Source: Erpobdella octoculata
Taxonomy: Eukaryota > Annelida > Clitellata > Hirudinida > Erpobdellidae
Length of the DNA stretch: 64,000 nucleotides
Direction of reading: 5' to 3'
Assembly: GCA_963978895.1 (NCBI GenBank)
Contig: OZ022240.1
Coordinates: 40,861,768-40,925,767, forward strand
Shown: one piece after another, positions 36,955 to 48,109 of the stretch
Numbering within the stretch: the stretch's first letter is position 1
Layout: each line of letters starts with the position of its first letter
Program-made: the position numbers and the translations under genes
Notes under the pieces: generated by a model
The model's database searches: none
What the model saw: only the letters and a program-made list of their open reading frames with translations
What the model was told of the DNA's origin: nothing

Positions 36955-38375
36955 TACAGAATACGACTATATATTTCAAAATATGAGTTGTTGTTACATA
37001 AAGTCCGAAAACATGAATTATAATTAAAAGTATCTAAAACAAATACAAACCAATAATATCTCAAACAAACCGTTGAACAAGGTTTTTTTTACAAGTTCCG
37101 TATATTTCAGGATTTGCAAGTTTTATATTTAATGGAATTATAATTTTTTAAAACCATTTTTATTTTCTTCCTTGTAAATGTTTTTATAATTATGTTTAAT
37201 TTTTGTTTTTTTTTTCAAAACATAGACAAATTATTTTGTTAATTAAATTTGAAAAAAAAATTATCTAACTAGTAAAGTGCATGGCCACAAAGGGCAAGCC
37301 TATACTTTAAATTTCAACTTAGTTGGATGACGGCAAATTTATTAATCTTTTTTGAAGGTTTCCAAAACCGGCAGTTAAGTTAATGTACAAGATTTAAAAA
37401 CAATTTAACGTTTTTTGATATAATTGACACATCATGGCAAACTTTATTGCTTAAATCAAATCACTATTTTAAAGTTTCTCATTAAAGTTTGAACTATAAA
37501 AAAAACTGTAAAACTTACTTTAGCAGTTCTGCATGTTCATTTCTGTGACTAGAAATAATTTGAAAATAAAATTTTAAATAATAATTAAATTACTAGAAAC
37601 ATTAAATACCTAAGTGATTTTTGTTCTTGTTTCATTTTCAAAACTTTAAAAACTCAATCACATCAATATCAAACATTCAAAGCTCACTTCGGTATTTCTA
37701 TTGGAATTGCTGCCAGTCTTAAAATTAAAACAATCAATTGAATTAGTTTAATGGCTTTAAATATTTTGTTTCTTAATTTATTGTGCCACCTCGAGGTTAT
37801 ACCTGCAACCACAAACAAGTGAAGTTTGATGAATGCGTTAAAAACGAGATTTTAAAATGTTTTTATTGAACCCAAATATAAAAATCTATAGAAACTAAAT
37901 TGACAACTTTACAAAGTTATTCAGATGTTAAAACAGTCAAAAGATAAATGTTTCAGGGTGTCAAAATATTGATATTGCCACTTATCAAAACCACTATAGA
38001 CACTGAAACTTGGTCTAAGGATAAGAAGTCAACGTTTTTTGAATCCGTAGCTGTTAGTCTGAAGAAAAAACATTTTACTTTGCTAAAAAAAATGACGTGT
38101 CTAATGAAAAATAAAAACTCAACTCGTGCTAAGGTAAACTTACAATACAATTCAAAATAACTATTGAATAACTTGTAGCACAAAATTTAAATTTTGTTAT
38201 TTATTTTTGGACCTCTGAAAAGTTAATATAACAAATTATTAAAAAATAAAACTCACTTTTTTAATTCCATTGGATTTGCTGCCAAGCTATACAATTAAAA
38301 CAATCAACCAAATAATATCAATCGTTTCAATTTTTGTGTATTTGTTTTTTTTACAACGACAACGTATCTTATTAC
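36955..38375 (+). repeat. Repeat R, copy 4, with part of the CAPN7-like 5' flank
   Basis: 36955-37260 resembles 34310-34610 (end of the P3 flank); repeat R follows from about 37270 to 38375. It then joins the 5' region of a former Ig gene directly. The ORF at 37948-38160 is within R; the same frame has a stop in the copy near 35270, so it is not a gene. Confidence 0.65.
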
Positions 38376-38620
38376 AAATTATTTAGTTTTATAAATTCGT
38401 CTTTACATTATTTTGCTAAAACGTTTGAGTTACATTCAGGTTTGATAAAAATGATATTACAAAATAGAACAAAAATGACATTAACAAATACAATGACCAT
38501 TTATTGTTGATTAACTTCTATTTTATCTTATAAAACTTGAAAAAATATTTTGCATAGTGAAATTGTATCTTGTTTCAGTAATGAAATAATTCAAATTAAT
38601 TAGTAACATCATTAAAATAC

Positions 38621-38687
38621 CTTCACTACTTGTCATCAATGACAATGAAATGTAAAATAAAACAGAAAATAACTGTAATAACCACAT
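38621..38687 (-). pseudogene. Orphan signal-peptide exon of an Ig receptor gene
   Basis: The 67-base exon reads MWLLQLFSVLFYISLSLMTS and ends with the same phase 1 donor as Ig-A exon 1. About 240 bp of downstream intron (38385-38620) and the upstream flank (38688-39257) also match Ig-A. Beyond 38385 repeat R replaces the V, Ig and transmembrane exons, so the gene has lost its body. The signal exon itself is undamaged. Confidence 0.85.
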
Positions 38688-40947
38688 TTGAACAAATTTT
38701 TATTCAATTGCTTGTTGTGAAATATCGAAATTTAAGTCTATCTGACTTATTTTGAGTGTTTTGTAAAAACATATCAAACTGCTACTCTTGCCTCATTATT
38801 ACAATGCGCAGCTGTTTTAATTTCATTCTATACAACAGGCCTGTGCTTTTTATCAAGCTAATAATCAAGTAATAAGGAAGTTATATTGTTGTGAGTTTCT
38901 ATCTACGCAGTTTCACCAAATTTATAAATTTACATGCTTTACAAATTCAAAATTTCATAACAAGATAAGTACATTTTTCAAATTAGCACAAAATTAGTAC
39001 TGTTTGTTATAAAAAATTGTCCTGTAATAAAATACAGTAAGGTAGTTATAGCAAAACATTTAAAATGTAAACAACTCTGATTTTGTTTCTTATGGCTGCC
39101 TGGCTGCATGCCATTAATCAACTTATTTAACATACTGCATGTTCACAGCTATTCTATAGAGACACCACTATAAGGTTCGACAATTGTGAGACGACGTCAA
39201 AAGCTTTGTTCAGCAAATTCCTCTTGATAATATTGTTGAGAGTACAAACATGATTTTTATTATTGAGTGCTCTCAAGTCCTATTCAGTCATCGAGGATCA
39301 TTAAATATAACACACCAATCCCATCATCAGTTCTAGTGGAACTTCTTTTCAATAAGGCAAGCCTAGTTCTTCCAAACGGCGAAATGGTTGCTTCTTCTCA
39401 AAAAAAACCAGTGACATTATTTCACCGAAATGGCTATTTTTTTTATATGACTTTATAACTAATTGAAATTGGGAAAAAAATAATAATATAATAAAACAAT
39501 ATCATTAATTAAAACAATAAATTAAAACTTGAAATACTTTTTAAATAAGTATTAATATTTTGCATTTGAAATACTTTTAAAATAAGTATTAATATTTTGC
39601 ATTTGAAATACTTTTAAAATGTATTTGTGAATGCACTGCATATGTGACTTAATTTTGATCAATTTCAAAGTGCCCGATATAATCGGATAGTCATATGTGA
39701 CTCTCCAGCTAAACGGATGAAATTTTTGAAAGGGGGTTGGCTTTTTATTTCCTAGCTATTTACATGTGAAGAAGCGAGTTTAAATGGATAAGCAAAAAGG
39801 ATAGTGCCTAGAATGAGCCTATCTATGTGCAAACTTTTTAAAATGTATTTTGTTTTTGTTTATGTTTTTAACTTCGATTAATTATTTGTCTATTGGAAAT
39901 AAATAAAAATTGTCATTTGCTTTACATCTCATTCAATTTTTCATCTAGCGGAAAAAATTAAAAAAACATCATTGACTTTTTTAGAGGTTATTGCCATTTT
40001 GTTGTTGGTGGCCTAGAAACCATTTTCGTAATAGTATTGAATTAAATGATGGCATACAAAACAAACAGTTTATTAGACTTTGTAGTGATAAAGCCAACTG
40101 TATGATTGGTCAACACAGAAGTGTTGCAACTTTGTTAAAATTTTGAATTTTTCACGATTGATGACATTTTACTGTATGGCTCATAAACTTAGCAGGTTGT
40201 AAAATTATTCTTGTTTTGTTTTTCAATGTATTATTTGTCATGTGGGTATTAAAGTGAAAACTGTCACTTACCTAATTAGAGATTATTGCCGTCTACTAAA
40301 ACTAATGCTTTTGGTATTGAACAAACATTAATGCTGTTTTTTAAAGTATTGGATCGAATGATGATATACCTAATATATACCTCATTTTCAATGTCATGTT
40401 TTCAATAATTGCTCAATCGATTTTTTATTATACTGACAGGCTTTTTTGTTATATTTTGGTAAATAAACTCTTATATTTTTGTGTGATTTACTTATTTTAG
40501 TGAGAAGGAAGGTTTAGTTTAGTTTGAGTTTCATACCATGCTGAAACTCCAGTTATACATCCTGCTGAATCTCTGCATAACAAGTGTCATCATCAGACTC
40601 GAGTTACCGTCCTCGAACCCGTTGCTGTCCAAAACAGGGACGAAAATTGGAAAACAAATTTACCCAGAGTTTATTTTTTTAATTTTAACTTTATTTAACT
40701 TCAATGTTTTTTGAAATTCTTCTGGTGTTTCTAGACAATTTTATATCTAAGCTTGATAGTAGATTTACCATTACCTAACTGCAGAGTAATAAATTGTGTA
40801 TTAGCGTCGGTACAAAGTTTAGCTGTTTTCTGTGCCATATTACAATCAGCGGGCTCGTGGAACTTACCCTATTAGTGGCATTGATACTTTTGATATTGAT
40901 ACAATGTTGATCCCGTCACAGCTGTCCACATCAAAGTTGTTATTATT
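38688..40947. other. Former Ig 5' flank and unassigned DNA
   Basis: 38688-39257 is the Ig upstream flank, with a small insertion relative to 4842-5225. The rest, 39258-40947, has no recognisable gene; the plus-strand ORF at 39267-39458 shows no known domain. Confidence 0.5.
39531..39626. repeat. 37-bp tandem repeat, ~2.6 copies
   Basis: Units begin GAAATACTTTT at 39531, 39568 and 39605 and contain TTAATATTTTGCATTT; the third is partial. Confidence 0.85.
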
Positions 40948-41345
40948 TACTAGCGGAGTACCCGGCGTTGCCCGGGGTTTTAGAGGTTTTTCTAATGTTT
41001 GTCTCCCTCGCTCCAGTTTCCTTCCTTGCTTGCTCTTCCGCTCCCGGTCGCTTTCCCGATCCATGACGCTTTCTCGCTCTCGCTTGCTTTCCCGTTTGCT
41101 GTCGCTATCCTGTTCACTATCGCTTTCCTGTTCACTGTCGCTTTCCTTTTCCCGCTGGCTCTCAGTTGCTTTTTCATTTCCGCTCATTTTCCAATTTCCG
41201 TTTCTGATCGCTCATTTTGTGACCGATTTTAATTTTTTTACAGTAAGTTTCTCCCATTGATTATCAAGATTGTGTGAGAATTTTATTGCAATCGGATGAA
41301 TGGTATAGCAATGCATAAAAAACATACACGAGACAGTCATTTTTA
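40948..41345 (+). repeat. Dispersed repeat with a CCCGGCGTTGCCCGGG core and a CT-rich minisatellite
   Basis: It begins ACTAGCGGAGTACCCGGCGT, followed at about 41000-41170 by degenerate ~18-bp units such as CGCTTTCCTGTTCACTGT. It ends with a tail around ATCGGATGAATGGTATAGCA. A second copy lies inverted inside the foldback element (47055-47200). The overlapping arginine/serine-rich ORFs on both strands come from the minisatellite. The class is uncertain (SINE-like or retroelement end). Confidence 0.65.
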
Positions 41346-41349
41346 AGTT

Positions 41350-42470
41350 TTAATAACTGACGGCTCGGCGGTGACCAGTGATGATATCCTTTCTGGAGTC
41401 TCGCAGGGCTCTGTTCTCGGTCCGCTGCTGTTCTTGCTTTATGTTGCTGAGGTGGAGGGTGTTGTCGCTCAACGTGGTTTGTCTAGCCACCAATATGCGG
41501 ATGATATACAATTATATGGACATTGCAAGCCAAAGGATATTTCATCTCTCTTCCTGAAGATAGAAGGTTGTTTTTCCAGTATTGCTGAATGGACGGCATC
41601 AAATCGGCTACTACTAAACTTGGGGAAGACTGAAGTGATGTGGCTTGGATCGGACCATGCGCTACGTTCAGTGCCGCCCGCATCGCTTCGGCTTGCTGGT
41701 GCTGAAGTTCGCCCGTCAAAGATAGTCAAAAGTCTCGGTGTTTACCTTGACCCAACCTTATCTATGAGTTTGCACGTCAACAGTACATCAGCCCGCTGCT
41801 ATGCGGTTATGCGGGTTCTCAGGGAAATTAGACCTTTTGTTCCTCGAGAGGTTCTAACAACTCTTGTAGTTCAGCTGGTATTACCGCGACTGGACTGCTG
41901 CAATTCTCTACTAACAAATGTTAAAAAAAAACACTGTATACTCTCCAGAAGGTATTAAACACTGCTGCCAGACTTGTCTTCGCGTCGAGTAGGGCTTGTC
42001 ATGTCACTCCGCTCCTGGACAAGCTTCAGTGGTTAAAAATTCCGGAAAGAGTTAACTCTCAAAATATCAAACATCATCTTCAAAGCCATGCTCTATGGTT
42101 TCCCGGAATACATAAGCTCCCTCTTTATCACTTTAAATACAGTTCAAAGAAGATCATCTATTCGATTAGCTGATCTTCCTACTCTCATCCCCAGATCCCG
42201 TCTCACAAAGTTCAGAGACCGATCCTTCCATGTTGCTGGACCAGTCATTTGGAACGCTCTTTCACCGGGAGTCAGAGAACATTCGACCTACAACAACGTT
42301 TTCACATCCTTGAGAACTCACCTCACACACCTATCCTTTAATATGACAATTTAAACATTTATTATTTGTGCGATTGTTTTTGCTTGCTGACTAGGTTGAG
42401 TGCTTTTTATAATCTTTTGTCGGATTTTAAAGCACTTTAAAAATTGTAAAATAAATGAAAATAAATAATT
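41350..42470 (+). mobile_element. CR1-like LINE, 5'-truncated, with one frameshift
   Basis: The 41371-41958 frame encodes the RT core: GVSQGSVLGPLLFLLYV, QYADDIQLYG with YADD at 41494-41505, NLGKTEVMWLG, KSLGVYLDPTLSM and LVLPRLDCCNSLL. A run of A at about 41922-41930 shifts the frame; coding resumes (LQKVLNTAARLVF; DKLQWLKIPERV) and ends with FRDRSFHVAGPVIWNALSPG near 42250 and a stop at about 42352. The 3' end has short TAAA-rich repeats. It keeps the palm and thumb but lacks the endonuclease, so it is a dead, fairly young copy. Confidence 0.85.
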
Positions 42471-42825
42471 TAAACTAATCTAATTAAACACTTACGTAAT
42501 TATTATAAAAGCTCAAAAACACATTTTGTCAAAATTTTCTACTTAGTGTTTCATCTAAATAGGCACATAATTTGATAAAAAATAATACCGTAGTTATATA
42601 ATAATATAAATATTCATAAGTTTGAAAAAACCTAATCATGAAAAAATATATTCAAACTGCAACTTAGCAATTTTTAAACTATCGAAAACAGAATTACAAA
42701 CTTGTAAGTTTTGTAATTGTAAGTTTTTAATTGCGCAAAAAAACACGTTTATCCATTCAAAATCTGAATGATATCAAACGTTTAGCAATAAAATAATATG
42801 AAGCGGAAAGCAATAAGCAACAAAA

Positions 42826-45167
42826 TTAAGATTCGTCCTTCATTAAAGTTATTATTGTTAAACAAGTAGAGGAAACATTCAAGTAGCAATCTTCTGTTGA
42901 CGATTCTTTCATAGTCCCACTAACATCAATTTTATAATTTCCTTCTTGGACGTTACACAAGTAAAGATTGGATGCTTCTTCCCATGAAACCTTACTGTAA
43001 AAAAGAAAAAATCAATCAATTAAAAAAAATATTGAGGTTTTCTAAATTCTTCATTAAAAATGAAATATTGAAATTGTATCATAAAAACCCATCAAAATTA
43101 ACTTTTGAAATAAAGAAACTTATATTACTTGTTCACTTTTATACATTTCCCATCCATGCTCATAAATTTGATTGTGGAAGTAACTAAGTGGTTACACGAA
43201 TCTTTGTAAATTAAACAAATTATTTTATATAACTTGAATTTTCTGAGATTGGTAACTGTTTAAATTAGTCGCATAAATTAATTTCCGTTTAAACGAATAT
43301 CTGTGAAATAAAAGATTATTCTATAGATTTTTAGTACTTGAATTTTCTGAGACTAGTAATTGTTCGCAATAACCGCATAAATTACTTCATGTTTAAAACG
43401 CTAAAATAAAACATAAATAAAAAAAACAATCCTTCATATTTGAAGTAATGATTTAATTTATAGATGAGTTTATTATTTTTGAAACCATCATAAATCTGCT
43501 ACAAAATTATCTTTGCTTTGTAGTTTTTTCTGTCATAATAACAATTAAATAAAGATAAAATAGCCAAAGTTAAAAAAAAAACTTTTTTTGACATAATATA
43601 TAATAAAGTAAGCTGATAATGCAAGTGTGAAACAGTAAAAATAATCATACTACTAAAGTTTAGTTTATTTGATTATCAAGCGTTTTTTATATCACACAAC
43701 AGGGCTTCTTTAAAATTAGTGAAAATAGAGAATAAATATAGATCTTTCGGGTTGTCAGTTCGATTGAGATCTCGCAAATAAATATTTCTGAGGCTCGGGT
43801 CTGGAAAATATCAAAGAAGCAGCTGGCAGGTAACATATTTCAAGTTGCAGAGCCGGCTGTAGTCGATTTGACACAATCAACTCTTCAATGCCGACTGTGC
43901 ACTGCAACAGACGATGGTTAACATTTTTTGCATCATCGACAAAACAGTGAACAAATGTTAGAGTGTCATCGGCATAACGGTGTTGTTCTTTGAGTCCAGA
44001 ATGGTGAACAATGTCAAGTATATCTGCAGTGTAAATTAAAACAGTAATGTGAGCCAATTTTTATTTCATTACAATGTTTGTTTTTTCAAATTTTATTTAA
44101 TAGAAACTAAAACATAAAACCGATTACCGCTTGAAAACCAAATATTTAAGTCTACATTTTTTTTAAATTTGAATAAATTCCTTATTTCAACAGCTTTGAA
44201 TACAAATATGTTTTCTGATTTTTAGAAATAAAGAAACCTATTTAATTATTAAATAAAAATTATTTTAAACAAAATTTTGTCAATGTTTGTTATTATATTG
44301 AACATTTTTAGCACATGTCTAGTGATCATTGTTCAGTTTGAAATAAAATGTTCACAAGATGAATGCTTATATCTCCGCCGGATCATCGGTCCGGAGATGC
44401 AATATAAAGAAACAAAATCACATCAAAATCATTCATGCAACATCGTGCAACACAGTTAAATAAAAAACGTTACTTTTGTTTTGATATTAATAACAAGATG
44501 TTTTTTTCCGACGAAGATAGTAAACATATCAAACAGTTTCTTTTCATAAATTCTTTAAAAATGTTTTTTGAGTTGATATTAAAAAAATCAGTTCTAAAAG
44601 GTATCCATCCTATGAGAGTCATTATTTGGATCCTCTGAATACATTTTATTGATGTTTGTTATACATTGTATTAAAAAAAAAAAAAGATTTTTATATTTTT
44701 TGATATATAATAATAATTAATATACAAATTTTATAAATTATAAAAAATTGATTTCGAACGTGAAAAATGAGATACTTATTTTACAAAAACAAAATAAAAC
44801 TAAAATAAACTTTTTTTAAAAATGGATAAAACATATTTCATGATTAAAAAAAAAAGTAACAAACTATGTAGCGTGGCACTGTCAAACTAAATAAAACTTT
44901 AGTAATCAATTTTGAATTTATACAAAAGTAATAATACAAAGTAAATTTTGGAACCAAGTGCAAATTGGAGAAAGTATATAAAATAGAATAATTAGTTTTT
45001 TGTTTTTGCATTATAAAATATTAAGCAGTTGTACTAACGTGATAGATTTCCAATTTTGTTATATTTTTGTCACGTACAATATCGCTGAGCCTCATGTAAC
45101 CAATCATCTCATATTCAAGATCATATTTAAAAACGTCAAACAACAATATCGATATTTATCTTTGTCA
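42826..45167 (-). pseudogene. P4: CAPN7-like gene, degenerate
   Basis: Only four exons are recognised: exon 1 (45039-45167) with a 14-base net insertion that breaks frame, exon 5 (44474-44634) with a one-base frameshift in the A run before the His region, exon 12 (43129-43201, phase lost) and exon 13 (42826-42994, stop intact). Exons 2-4 and 6-11 are missing. A reverse-transcriptase scrap on the same strand (43755-44057) occupies part of the gap. Exon 1 shares the insertion GTTTGACGTTTTTAAATATG with P2, so P2 and P4 descend from one already altered gene. Confidence 0.8.
43755..44057 (-). mobile_element. Reverse-transcriptase fragment inside P4
   Basis: The minus-strand frame reads ADILDIVHHSGLKEQHRYAD, DDTLTFVHCF, then IVSNRL, the YADD box and following region of a CR1-type LINE. 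It is about 100 codons, isolated and diverged. Confidence 0.65.
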
Positions 45168-45370
45168 CTAAATAATAAATAAAAACCAAAGTAATTTTAA
45201 GCGTACTTTTTGGTGTTTCTACCCGTGTCTATTATTTGGCAGTTAAAACACTACTTTTTTCATAAAAACTAAAATTGCGTAATAACTTTTATTACTTAGC
45301 CAGCGCCCAATAATTTTTATTAACAGCTGACTGCTGACTACTGCGGCCACCCCGTTAGGCAAAATTTCTA

Positions 45371-45646
45371 ACATACATACGTACATACATACATACATAC
45401 ATACATACATACATACATACATACATACATACATACATACATACATACATACATACATACATACATACATACATACATACATACATACATACATACATAC
45501 ATACATACATACATACATACATACATACATACATACATACATACGTACGTACATACATACATACATACATACATACATACATACATACATACATACATAC
45601 ATACATACATACATGCATACATACATACATACATACATACATACAT
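45371..45646. repeat. (CATA)n microsatellite, ~69 units
   Basis: A near-perfect tetranucleotide array with a few CGTA and TGCA variants. The paralogous site at 28262-28280 has only about four or five units. The MYVC-type ORFs are artefacts. Confidence 0.95.
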
Positions 45647-46075
45647 CGGAAATAAAGTATAGAGATAAAATAAAATACCCAAATAATAACCAATTAAAAA
45701 CAATTTGTAACTAAGAATTAGAAAACAGCTATTATGAGAAAATTATTATTTTAAGAATTTAAAAATTATTATATGGTGTTTGTTTTAAAGTTTAACTTCG
45801 TGTTACTGCCCATTTGTCTCTTCCGTGTTTGTTTATTATGTTTACTTGTAATCCAAAATTGCATGAAATTACATCTGTCTTAAGGCTAGGTCAAAATGCA
45901 TAACACATTTTGATTTGGTTATTTGACAAAATACGTCCTGAGGAAAACTATCGTATAATTTCTGCGAAAATTCCAGATCCGTCTAATAGTTTTAGTTTTT
46001 TTTACTTTAATATCATTAGTCTCTACATGAAAAAAACAGTCCTCCCATTAGAATAATGGTCAGCAAACATAAAAT
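45647..46075. other. Intergenic region, left of the foldback element
   Basis: Paralogous to 28281-28708. No gene. It ends with the target duplication CATAAAAT (46068-46075). Confidence 0.6.
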
Positions 46076-47501
46076 GGTATGCGGACTTTTCATCAAAGGA
46101 CTATTCATCAAGGGACTGTTCATCAAGGACTATTCATCAAGGGCTATTCATCAAGAGACTATTCATCGAAGGACTATTCATCAAGAGGACGGTTCATCAT
46201 AAGGACTGTTCATCTAAAGACTATTCATCAAGAGGAGTATTCATCAAATTTTGAAGCCACTCCTTTATCAATATATACCCAAGATATTTTCAGCGTAAAG
46301 TAATTTGATGTATTTTTAAAAGACAGTTCTTCATCTTTGATAAAATAAATTTCAAACATATCAGTAATTTAAAAAAAATAGTGATGGCAACCAGGGTTGT
46401 TAAGAGCGGCACCATTGGCTGACAAGATCGTTGATGACAGAGCCGCTACATTTTTTAGCTGTTCTCAGCGCTATTCGCTACCGCAACTTTTATTAAAAAA
46501 ACAAAATAGGTCTTTTATATCAATTAAATGAGTTCCAATGTATTTAGTTTTTATTTGAAGTTTGCATGAAATCTGAGTCTGGTTGATTTATCGACGATCC
46601 GGACGAGCGTAAGCGTCTCTTTGAAATGACCTTTCCTGACCTCGCTAAAGCGAGCGTGTTCGTCTCTTTGAAGTGTGGCAGAAGTGGTATGCGGGTGTTA
46701 GTGATGTTTTGAGGTGTATGGTATCTGGCTGTTTGAGTGTGGATATACTTACAGTTTGTACGAACCATTGAAAGCAGTTTTTTAAAACTTATTATTCAAT
46801 TGTCTTTTGCTCGTTTGATATTAAGATCTTGACGTTATTTCTTGTCCAATTATTTTATTTACTGTATGTGACGAATAAAATTGTTGTATATTACAACCAT
46901 GTCTTTTACAAACTTGCTGATTGCTCAAGGCAAAAGTGTCTTTGAAGCCTGGCCCCTTGGTGTTAAACGACAGATGCCAGATTTGACGTATTTATTGCCT
47001 TTGGTAAATGTGTACATAAATAGTTTACGAAAACAGTCGAATTTAGTTTTTCTGGTGCTGTGACCGGGAGCGGAAGCAGGAGACAAGCGGGAAGAGAGAG
47101 CGACCGGGAGCGTGAGAGCAAGCGGGGAAGAAAAAGGGAGCGAGAAAGAAAAACGACCAAAAAACCTCTAAAAACCCCGGGCAACATAAGGTACCTCGCT
47201 AGTTCTATTATAAAGAATAAAGTATTTGGATGCAAGCAGAGTAGCACTGTAAACTTGATATAGATTGCCCTACATTTTGGTAACATATTTTGGTTGAAAA
47301 TAACATCTTAACAATTTTATTAAATTTTTTGATGAATAGTCCACTGGATGAAAAGACATTAGATGAACAGTCCTTGTGATGAACCGTCCTCTTGATGAAT
47401 AGTCCATTGATGAATAGTCCTTTGATGAATAGTCCCTTGATGAATAGTCCTTGATGAACAGTCCTTTGATGAATCGTCCTTTGATGAACAGTCCTAGAAT
47501 C
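46076..47501. mobile_element. Foldback-type DNA element with 8-bp target duplication
   Basis: The 1426-bp element has long inverted ends (about 46082-46255 and 47325-47495), each built from ~17-bp units of the type GGACTATTCATCAAG in opposite orientation. It is flanked by CATAAAAT at 46068-46075 and 47502-47509. The paralogous locus at 28701-28708 has CTTAAAAT once and no element, so the insertion is directly visible. The interior carries no transposase; it holds an inverted copy of the CCCGG-core repeat (47055-47200) and unassigned DNA with short ORFs. It is probably non-autonomous. An 8-bp duplication fits the hAT group, but that assignment is inference. Confidence 0.85.
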
Positions 47502-47509
47502 CATAAAAT

Positions 47510-48109
47510 ATCCAAAGTTGCGAGAAGCTGCGTTTTTTTCATTTTTGATTTCGATATCAGTTTCAAGCGCTTTGTCCGAAGGAGTGGGATCATCCCAAAC
47601 TATACATTACTAAGGCGTAAAGCAAGCCTTGACTCTGAAAAAATTAAAAATGTTGTGAAAAACTATCTCTGTGTTTTTTATTGAAACAACTTTTTACTTG
47701 TACAACAATTTCATGGAGTAAAAACAAAAACTAGGCTATGTTGAGCAAGTAAGGGTATTATAGATAAAAAAGAGAAAATTTGATACAAATTACAGTTAAA
47801 CAGCATGCAAGTTTGGTTTTCCTCAATGACGGGTGCGGTTCTGCTGAAAGGAAAAAACGCGGTTGTTGCGAGTTGTGATTTGAGGCTTGCGGTTGTTGAG
47901 GTTTGCGGGTTGACATATTTCAAACCGCTCTTCTACATGAAAGTTAGTTAGTTGTACTGTGAAACTCGACAGCTATTTAAATGGTTATTTGTTAAAGTAA
48001 AACTGAAAACCTGTCCACAAGTCCGACATTGACGTTCAGAATTTTAAAAAGCCTGTAACACGATCAACAATTTGAATTTCTAATAAAAAATGAAAATTTG
48101 CAAACAAAA
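47510..48109. other. Intergenic region, right of the foldback element
   Basis: Paralogous to 28709-29285. GC-richer around 47830-47930. No gene was recognised. Confidence 0.55.

Noticed and set aside
37948..38160. 70-codon ORF in repeat R (IDTETWSKDKKSTFFESV)
   Set aside because: The equivalent frame in other R copies (about 35270, 52500, 58080) has stops or indels, so there is no sign of coding constraint.
40832..41260. Arginine/serine-rich ORFs on both strands
   Set aside because: They arise from the degenerate CT-rich minisatellite, and frames on both strands are equally open.
45243..45703. Cysteine-rich ORFs with MYVC repeats
   Set aside because: Products of the CATA microsatellite. 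The paralogous site lacks the array and the frame.
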